Positions 1 to 6,350 of a DNA stretch of 10,912 nt are shown here, in pieces. The stretch's first letter is position 1. Each line of letters opens with the position of its first letter. This stretch comes from an uncultured Clostridia bacterium (GTDB lineage Bacteria; Bacillota; Clostridia; Oscillospirales; Ruminococcaceae). The stretch spans positions 1 through 10,912 of the forward strand of contig CAMWNQ010000050.1 of the NCBI GenBank assembly GCA_947175655.1. The letters run 5' to 3'. The notes below the pieces were generated by a model that saw nothing but the letters and a program-made list of their open reading frames with translations, searched no databases and was not told the origin of the DNA. Made by a program: the position numbers and the translations under genes.

Positions 1-68
1 CTATATATTATAGGCTCTATTTTTAAGTCTAAAAAAATAAATTAATTTAAAGGAAAAGAGGAAAAAGT
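1..68 (+). promoter_or_regulatory. 5' leader of the lipoprotein gene with its ribosome binding site
   Basis: This AT-rich stretch holds no gene. AGAGGA at 57-62 is a good Shine-Dalgarno sequence six bases before the ATG at 69, and a second purine-rich AGGA lies at 51-54. TATA-like words occur near 3-12 but no convincing -35 partner is inside the window, so the promoter is either just outside it or not recognisable here. Confidence 0.5.
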
Positions 69-1601
69 ATGAACATTAAAAAAATTACTGCTGTTTTAGC
101 ATCACTTATAGTACTTTTAAGTGCTGCTGCCTGTCAGGAAGAAAAAAACTCTGAATCTATGTCAAAGCCTGAAAGTTCTGTTTCTGATAATTCTGAACCA
201 GAAGTAAAAAAAGAAGTTGTCAGACTTAAAAACTTTATGACTGAGACTGAACGCAGTCGTGTCAAGGTAGGGAATCTTACTCTTCTTGATGAAGATAAAA
301 ATCAACAGGAAAATACAGGCAAGGTTCAGGTGTATATAGGAACTGCCGATGACCTTCGTGAGGAGACTGAAAGATTAAAAGATTTTTATGACAGTCCAGA
401 GGAATATGAAGAGCAGATTAGGGGCATTGACGAACTGGACAGTGATTTTAGGTATATTCATACGGCACTGGTTGATGGAAGATATATTTGTAATTTTCAT
501 CCACCATACGACTACAACGGCGGAGAAATTGGCTTTAGTATTTCTAAGGATAATGAAACTTGGGAAAACGTGACACTTCATAATTTTGACGAGGTTAAAA
601 ATTATATTAAAGATTCAATTGCCAAAAATGCTGAATTTTATAATGATGAGATATTTGATGTTGAGCAGGAATATGAAGATACTATTGCTTTGTGGCAGAG
701 CGTAATTGACGGAACTTATGAAGAAATAGCTAAGGAAGAAGCAGAAAAATTAAAAGAAGCATCATTAGTTCCTATTTCTTTTAATGGTAATTATAAAGAT
801 GTTTGGGAATATAACCGTGATGAAGTTGAAGAAATAAAAGATTCTGTAAAGGAAATTTCTATTTATGATGAAGAACTCGATACAGAATTTCTTGTACATG
901 TAACACTCCCACCGGATTTTGATGAGTCAAAAACATATCCAATGTTTGTATTCTCAGACGGTGTTTGGAGATTCGGAAACTGTCCATCACTCAGAAAGCT
1001 TATGGAAAATGATGAAATTCAGGATGTTATTCTCGTTACCATAGGATATAATTACAAATTTGATGGGACATCTGTAGTGGTAAGGGCAAAATATTTTTAC
1101 GAAGAAAGAGAAAAAACTCTGAATTTCATTAATGATAATCTTACACCATATCTCAGTGAACTTTACAATATAGATTTTGAACACTCCGGATTTTATGGTC
1201 ATTCAGCAGGAGGAGTAATGTCTCATTATGCTGTTTTTAATTCGGATAAGTATGAAAATCAGCCGTTTAAATATTATATCATAGGCAGTCCGGCTTTATG
1301 GGAACTGCACCGTCTTGATAACGAAAAATATCCAGATGCCAATATAAATGATTATGGATACTGGGACAGAAACGATACTCTTGATAAATTTATATTCCTC
1401 TGTGGTGGAGAAAATGAAGACCCTGAATATGAAGAATATTATGACGGATACGATACAACTCTTGAAGGTATAGCACATCTTAAAGAACGCCTTGACAACC
1501 ACGGTGTAGAAAACAAATGTAAAATATATGAAAATTCCGGTCATTGGCAATTTATACCGGATATGTTTGAAGAATTCTTCCGTGAATTCTACAAAATATA
1601 A
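69..1601 (+). CDS. Lipoprotein with C-terminal esterase-family alpha/beta hydrolase domain
   Basis: Predicted membrane-anchored, extracytoplasmic serine esterase of 510 residues. The N-terminus has two lysines, a hydrophobic stretch and a lipobox-like LSAAAC, so lipidation is expected at Cys22; an acidic, Ser/Glu-rich tether follows. Residues about 50-260 form an acidic, largely helical region that I do not recognise. From about residue 263 the protein resembles the esterase D / enterochelin-esterase family (PF00756): a strand-rich start, then the nucleophile elbow GHSAGG with Ser379, an acidic segment GGENEDP near 446-452 that may supply the acid, and SGHWQF with the likely catalytic His492. 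The substrate cannot be told from sequence; relatives act on feruloyl or acetyl esters of plant polysaccharides, siderophores or acyl-CoA-type esters. The gene appears monocistronic, with a good ribosome site before it and a terminator after it. The hydrolase call is firm, the substrate open. Confidence 0.85.
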   Translation: MNIKKITAVLASLIVLLSAAACQEEKNSESMSKPESSVSDNSEPEVKKEVVRLKNFMTETERSRVKVGNLTLLDEDKNQQENTGKVQVYIGTADDLREETERLKDFYDSPEEYEEQIRGIDELDSDFRYIHTALVDGRYICNFHPPYDYNGGEIGFSISKDNETWENVTLHNFDEVKNYIKDSIAKNAEFYNDEIFDVEQEYEDTIALWQSVIDGTYEEIAKEEAEKLKEASLVPISFNGNYKDVWEYNRDEVEEIKDSVKEISIYDEELDTEFLVHVTLPPDFDESKTYPMFVFSDGVWRFGNCPSLRKLMENDEIQDVILVTIGYNYKFDGTSVVVRAKYFYEEREKTLNFINDNLTPYLSELYNIDFEHSGFYGHSAGGVMSHYAVFNSDKYENQPFKYYIIGSPALWELHRLDNEKYPDANINDYGYWDRNDTLDKFIFLCGGENEDPEYEEYYDGYDTTLEGIAHLKERLDNHGVENKCKIYENSGHWQFIPDMFEEFFREFYKI

Positions 1602-1632
1602 GTGCTAATCAAATAAAAAAATCATTTTATTT

Positions 1633-1670
1633 ATACCGTCTGCAATTTATAATAACAGACGGTATTTTTT
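1633..1670 (+). terminator. Intrinsic terminator of the esterase gene
   Basis: A perfect 10-bp inverted repeat (ATACCGTCTG at 1633-1642, CAGACGGTAT at 1656-1665) with a 13-base AT-rich loop runs straight into a T tract at 1665-1670. It lies about 30 bases past the stop codon and isolates the esterase gene from the operon downstream. The remainder of the 1602-1786 spacer holds the operon promoter and leader. Confidence 0.9.
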
Positions 1671-1712
1671 ATTTATACTATATAATATTTTTAAAATAAG
1701 TTGTGTTTTTGG

Positions 1713-1741
1713 TTGACAAATTCACCAATATATGGTATAAT
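1713..1741 (+). promoter_or_regulatory. Consensus sigma-A promoter of the SWIM-HEAT-MoxR-DUF5682-vWA operon
   Basis: TTGACA at 1713-1718 and TATAAT at 1736-1741 are both exact consensus hexamers with an ideal 17-base spacer, and TG at 1733-1734 adds an extended -10 element. Transcription should start near 1748, giving a leader of about 39 bases before the ATG at 1787. No other comparable promoter was found in the short gaps inside the operon, so this one probably drives all five genes. No obvious operator palindrome overlaps it. Confidence 0.9.
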
Positions 1742-1786
1742 TACAGAGGTATAGTATTAAAAAATATGAAAGGAATTATATAAAAA

Positions 1787-3226
1787 ATGTCAAGTCCAGA
1801 AATTATTACAGAAGAGTTTATACGTTCTTCAGCAGCTAACACATCGGCAGTGTCAAATGGTAAAAAAATCTCCAATTCCGGCGATTTTGTAAAGCTTTCA
1901 CGTTCCGAAGACAACAGTCTTATATTTGGAGAATGTAAAGGAAGCGGAAAAAATCCATATTATACATCTGTTGACTTTTCAGGAGACAATCCAGTATTCA
2001 GATGTTCGTGTCCCAGCAGACAGATTCCCTGCAAACATTGTCTGGGATTAATGTTTGACTGGCTTGCAAAGAAAACATTTGATGTGCAAGATATTCCAGA
2101 AGATATTCTGAGAAAACGTGAAAAAATTGCAAAGAAAGAAGAAAATAAAACTTCACCAGAAGCTATTGAAAAAAAGAAAAAAAGTAACAAATCTGCTGTT
2201 ACAAAGAAACTCAAAAAACAACTTGAAGGCTTAAATCTTGTTGAAAATTTTGTTAACGATATATTTGAAAGAGGGATATCGTCTGTAAATGCCACTTCTT
2301 CTGCACAGTATGAAAGTCTTGCAAAACAGATTGGCGATTATTATCTTCCAGAACCACAGACCATTATAAAACAAATTATAAATTCTGCAAAAACCATCTC
2401 GTCAAATCCCAATGACAATGAAATAAATAAGATAGTTTCACTCTGTGTCAGACTTTCTTCCACAATTAAAAAGAGCCGTGAATACATAAATTCAAAACTT
2501 GAAAGCGGTGAAGTTCTTCCAGAAGATAATATATTATATGAAGCTATGGGAGGCATCTGGAAACTCACCCAGCTTAAAGAACTTGGATTGTTTAAAGAAA
2601 ATGCAGAAATAATTCAGCTTTCATTTACTGTCTTATTTGATGAAATACATAAATCAGAAGTTGATTTCGCTTACTGGATTGATATTGATTCCGGCGAAAT
2701 TTCAAAAACTTTAAATATACGCCCTTTAAAAGCTATGAACCATATCAAGGAAGAAGATTCAGTTTTCGGACTTCATAAAATAAAAGAACTCTGTCACTAC
2801 CCAGGGGGAATAAATAAACGTATACGCTGGGATTCTGCTGAAATATGTCAGCCTGATTCAAGTATATATAAAATTATTATGTCAAAGGCAGAAAATTCAA
2901 TAGGCGATGCTGTAAAAAAAGCTAAAAACGAACTTAAAAATACTCTTTCAAAAGACGCTACAGCTATGCTTATCCCTTTTGATTCTATAGAATTTGCTGT
3001 AAATTCTGATGATAATCATTGCATATTAAAATACAAATCCGAAACCATTACATTAAAATCAAATGAAAATTATCCTGATACTGCAAATGTAGTATCTATT
3101 CTCGGCAATGATATGCTTAATAACGGAACTATGCTTGGAGAAATTTTTTATGATGCAGAAACCAGAAAAATATATTTATGTCCTGTATCAATAATAAATG
3201 AAAATGGCATAATACGTCTTTGCTAA
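1787..3226 (+). CDS. SWIM zinc-finger protein (YehQ-like)
   Basis: 479-residue protein, first gene of the operon. The N-terminal 100 residues match the usual opening of SWIM proteins that sit beside DUF5682 genes: an alternating segment, a GECKGSG-like stretch, then the zinc site Cys73-x-Cys75-x6-Cys82-x-His84, the CxC...CxH signature of SWIM. SWIM fingers are thought to bind DNA or proteins. Residues about 109-147 are a strongly lysine-rich linker, and the rest is a mostly helical region of unknown function. It corresponds, as I recall the family, to E. coli YehQ, whose role is unknown. AAAGGA at 1769-1774 precedes the ATG by 12 bases, slightly long. The conserved start of homology lies near residue 10, which supports this start codon. 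The protein is probably cytoplasmic, with no signal peptide or membrane segment. Confidence 0.87.
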   Translation: MSSPEIITEEFIRSSAANTSAVSNGKKISNSGDFVKLSRSEDNSLIFGECKGSGKNPYYTSVDFSGDNPVFRCSCPSRQIPCKHCLGLMFDWLAKKTFDVQDIPEDILRKREKIAKKEENKTSPEAIEKKKKSNKSAVTKKLKKQLEGLNLVENFVNDIFERGISSVNATSSAQYESLAKQIGDYYLPEPQTIIKQIINSAKTISSNPNDNEINKIVSLCVRLSSTIKKSREYINSKLESGEVLPEDNILYEAMGGIWKLTQLKELGLFKENAEIIQLSFTVLFDEIHKSEVDFAYWIDIDSGEISKTLNIRPLKAMNHIKEEDSVFGLHKIKELCHYPGGINKRIRWDSAEICQPDSSIYKIIMSKAENSIGDAVKKAKNELKNTLSKDATAMLIPFDSIEFAVNSDDNHCILKYKSETITLKSNENYPDTANVVSILGNDMLNNGTMLGEIFYDAETRKIYLCPVSIINENGIIRLC

Positions 3227-3268
3227 AAAATCAAATATAAAAATATAATAAAAAGCAGGTGTTTTTTA

Positions 3269-5242
3269 ATGGATATAACTCCTTTTTACGAACTTAAAAA
3301 TCGTCTTTACTATACAGCATCAGCAGGTTGTTCGACGATTAATGAAGATTTCAGACTTAAACGTGCTGTTGAAAATTTCAAGCCTCTTTCAGCAGTAAAC
3401 AAGCCTTTTACAAAACTTTATATGATGTGTGAAAATCTTTTTAAAACTGATTCAAAAAATGTAGCTTCAGAACTTTCAGAATGTATTGCCCTTGCTGATG
3501 CTCTTGCAGTAGTTCAGGGAACTTATAATGATGCTTCTGAAACGGAAAAGTCCAAAAATAATATCAGATTAAAACCTTTCAATCTCCCATATTCCGAATA
3601 TCACTCTATGATAGAGTCAATACAAAAGCCAAATTCTTATATGATTTTTAATAATCTTAATGCAAATCAGATAAAATTTGTTCTTGATCCGAGAATGATT
3701 ATGGGTTTCATAGAAAAGATAAAGAAAAATACAAACAGTGAATATTTTGAAACATTCATAACTTTTATTTTGAAAATGTATGGAAATGAACTAATTCCAC
3801 TTTTCAAGAACAATATAAATCTTGATGACCCGAAAAATAATGGCAATACGGTAAAATATGTAAGTAGTGTTGCCGGTGCTGATGAAAACGAATGGTATAT
3901 GGAACTGGCAAAAAATGAAAATAATCCAGTAGGTGTAAGAGTATCAGCAATAAAAGCACTTGCGTTCTCTTGTGATAATGTCGATTTACTTATGGAACTT
4001 TATCACACCGAAAAAGGAAAAATAAAAAATACTATTATAGAATCCCTTGCTATTTTAAGTCCTCCGGAAGCAGATGAGATATGGAAGAAGATGACAGTAA
4101 GCCTTGAAAAATTCAAGAGTATCAATTTTAAATATATAAGTCTTTCTAAAAGTGATGTTTGTAAAAAATTTGCCATTGAATATATATATGACCATATGGA
4201 ACAGATTTCCAAAATGAAAAAATCTGAATATGACAAAAGCAAACTCAACCTTATTGAGGACATTGAAATACTTAATAATAAAACCGGTGACGATATTGAA
4301 GAATGCATAATGAAAATAATGGAATTTTCAGATAGCAATAAAATATTTATACGAAAATCTTATGCGTATAACTGTTTTTCAAATATGCTTATAAATAACA
4401 TTGAAACTCATCCAAATGACAAAAGTTACAAGAATATGATTAATAATCTTTATGAAAAAAATCCTGATGCATTCTGCCGTGCTGAATTTTATACAAATCT
4501 CCGTGACAATCCGAAAAAGGCTTTTGAAGACGCTGAAAAACTTCCTCTTCAACAACGTTCTGAGACTATAGATATTTTACGTAATATCTGGTATTCAAAT
4601 GCTGATAATATGTATTATATAAGAACTACTGTGGATTATTCATTCAGCAGACTTAATTCTGTGCCACTTTTTGAAAGTCTTCCGGAATGTATGCTTGATT
4701 TTCTGAAGAATACTGAAATTCTTGAGAAGTCAGTATTTGCTGAAAAAGCAGAAATCGTACTTGAAAATATAGGTATAAAGAATAAATCGATTTATGATGC
4801 TAAATGCAATTACTGTAACTATGTATCAGGTTTCTTCCATACAGGTTTATCAAATAACCATTTTTCACCGTGTGACAGAGAACGTATTATAAAGTGTGCA
4901 TCTGAATTTATTTTTGCTACCGCACATAAATATCCTAATATTAGTAACGTTTATTTAATTCAACATGGCTGTAAGGCGGAAAATCCTGAACAGTATAAGG
5001 ATATAGCTTATAATGTTATAAAATCCTATATACAGGAAACATCAAAAAGTATCCATTCTTATACTCCATATACAGCAATAGGAATTATTGATACTTTACC
5101 TCTTACAGATAATGAAAAAATTTCAGAATGGGAAAAAATTCAGAAATTACTGCAATCCTGTAAAAAGAATCAATATGTTTCATATTTTTTACAATCAATA
5201 ACTGCTTATATAAAGGCATATAAGAACAATAATAATGCTTGA
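3269..5242 (+). CDS. HEAT-like helical-repeat protein of unknown function, operon component
   Basis: 657-residue, apparently cytoplasmic protein with no signal peptide or transmembrane segment. I do not recognise a named family. It is rich in amphipathic helices; residues about 200-275 read like HEAT repeats, with paired helices and a motif of the type 'NNPVGVRVSAIKALAF', typical of protein-protein scaffolds. The N-terminal 35 residues (FYELKNRLYY...EDFRLKRAV) look conserved in style and may be a family signature. A Cys513-x2-Cys516 pair followed by His524, His531, Cys535 and Cys543 could be a small metal site, but this is weak. The gene starts 42 bases after the SWIM gene with AGGTG at 3257-3261 seven bases before the ATG, and ends 22 bases before the MoxR gene. 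Its position implies it is a working part of the same complex, perhaps a scaffold or client sensor. Confidence 0.75.
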   Translation: MDITPFYELKNRLYYTASAGCSTINEDFRLKRAVENFKPLSAVNKPFTKLYMMCENLFKTDSKNVASELSECIALADALAVVQGTYNDASETEKSKNNIRLKPFNLPYSEYHSMIESIQKPNSYMIFNNLNANQIKFVLDPRMIMGFIEKIKKNTNSEYFETFITFILKMYGNELIPLFKNNINLDDPKNNGNTVKYVSSVAGADENEWYMELAKNENNPVGVRVSAIKALAFSCDNVDLLMELYHTEKGKIKNTIIESLAILSPPEADEIWKKMTVSLEKFKSINFKYISLSKSDVCKKFAIEYIYDHMEQISKMKKSEYDKSKLNLIEDIEILNNKTGDDIEECIMKIMEFSDSNKIFIRKSYAYNCFSNMLINNIETHPNDKSYKNMINNLYEKNPDAFCRAEFYTNLRDNPKKAFEDAEKLPLQQRSETIDILRNIWYSNADNMYYIRTTVDYSFSRLNSVPLFESLPECMLDFLKNTEILEKSVFAEKAEIVLENIGIKNKSIYDAKCNYCNYVSGFFHTGLSNNHFSPCDRERIIKCASEFIFATAHKYPNISNVYLIQHGCKAENPEQYKDIAYNVIKSYIQETSKSIHSYTPYTAIGIIDTLPLTDNEKISEWEKIQKLLQSCKKNQYVSYFLQSITAYIKAYKNNNNA

Positions 5243-5264
5243 ATAAGAAAGGAAAAAATTAAAA

Positions 5265-6350
5265 ATGTCAAATGAAATTTTACGTCTTTCCGCTGAACAG
5301 CTCTATAAAAATGAAATAGATGCTCTTATCGAAAACGAAACAAATCCGATACCTGTAGGCTGGCAGATGTCACCGAAATCTGTACTTACTTATATAATGG
5401 GCGGTAAATCTGGAAAAGTTAATATAACTCCTAAGTATATGGGTGACAGAAAAATCGTTGAAATATGTATTGCAACTCTTGTTACAGACCGTGCATTACT
5501 TCTCATCGGTGAACCAGGTACAGCTAAGTCGTGGCTTTCAGAACATCTCACAGCTGCTATAAACGGCAATTCCTCAAGAGTAATTCAGGGTACTGCCGGA
5601 ACTACAGAAGAACAGATACGCTATTCTTGGAACTATGCAATGCTTCTTGCAAAAGGTCCTTCATTTGAATCGCTTGTAAAAAGCCCCGTATATAATGCTA
5701 TGGAAACAGGTACTATTGCAAGAATAGAAGAAATTTCAAGATGTGCAAGCGAAGTTCAAGACGCTCTCATATCAATACTTTCAGAAAAACGTATCTCAAT
5801 ACCTGAACTTTCAGAAGAAATATCAGCGAAAAAAGGTTTTTCAGTAATCGCTACTGCAAATACACGTGACAAGGGCGTTAATGAAATGTCATCAGCTCTT
5901 AAAAGACGTTTTAACATTGTTGTTCTACCTGCACCTTCCGATATGGAAACCGAAATCGATATTGTAAAAACCCGTGTTGCTCAGATGGCGGACAACTTCC
6001 AGCTTAATGCCAAACTTCCTGATGTATCTTCAGTGGAACGTGTTGTTACTATATTCCGTGAACTCCGTGACGGCAAAACTCTTGATGGCAAAATAAAGTT
6101 AAAGACTACTTCTGGTGTTCTTTCGTCAGCAGAAGCTATATCATTGCTGGTAAACAGTATGGCACTTGCCGGAAGTTTCGGAAACGGCGTTGTTACTGAT
6201 TCCGAACTTGCATCTGCTTTGCAAGGTGCTATCGTCAAGGACGAGTCAAAGGATAAAGCTGTATGGACTGAATATCTTGAAAACGTTATGAGAAAAAAAG
6301 GCAAGGAATATGCCAAGCTTTACTCACATTGTAAGGAGCGTAATTCATAA
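5265..6350 (+). CDS. MoxR-family AAA+ ATPase (YehL-like)
   Basis: 361-residue AAA+ ATPase of the MoxR group, which acts as an oligomeric ATP-driven chaperone that remodels or activates partners, generally together with a vWA protein. Walker A is GEPGTAKS at residues 82-89 (Lys88, Ser89). The Walker B region is IARIEEIS with Glu155-Glu156, so a Glu stands where the usual Asp would be. Sensor 1 is ATANTRD with Asn199, and the arginine-finger segment LKRRF covers Lys213 to Phe216. The stretch EVQDALISILSEKRISIPEL is typical of MoxR proteins. The C-terminal 120 residues form the helical lid. AAAGGA at 5248-5253 lies 11 bases before the ATG. The stop codon overlaps the next start by one base, which suggests translational coupling to the DUF5682 gene. 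Family assignment is firm; the YehL subfamily follows from the neighbours. Confidence 0.93.
   Translation: MSNEILRLSAEQLYKNEIDALIENETNPIPVGWQMSPKSVLTYIMGGKSGKVNITPKYMGDRKIVEICIATLVTDRALLLIGEPGTAKSWLSEHLTAAINGNSSRVIQGTAGTTEEQIRYSWNYAMLLAKGPSFESLVKSPVYNAMETGTIARIEEISRCASEVQDALISILSEKRISIPELSEEISAKKGFSVIATANTRDKGVNEMSSALKRRFNIVVLPAPSDMETEIDIVKTRVAQMADNFQLNAKLPDVSSVERVVTIFRELRDGKTLDGKIKLKTTSGVLSSAEAISLLVNSMALAGSFGNGVVTDSELASALQGAIVKDESKDKAVWTEYLENVMRKKGKEYAKLYSHCKERNS

Noticed and set aside
1734..1753. Direct repeat GGTATA at 1734-1739 and 1748-1753 around the operon start site, considered as an operator.
   Set aside because: Six-base AT-rich repeats are expected by chance here, and one copy is simply the -10 element.
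1766..1783. Five-codon mini-ORF (MKGII) ending three bases before the SWIM gene start, considered as a leader peptide.
   Set aside because: It overlaps the Shine-Dalgarno of the SWIM gene, has no well-placed ribosome site of its own, and such short ORFs occur by chance in AT-rich DNA.
3244..3249. TATAAT in the gap between the SWIM and HEAT-like genes, considered as an internal promoter -10.
   Set aside because: The sequence 17 bases upstream (around 3221-3226) has no resemblance to a -35, and there is no extended TG.
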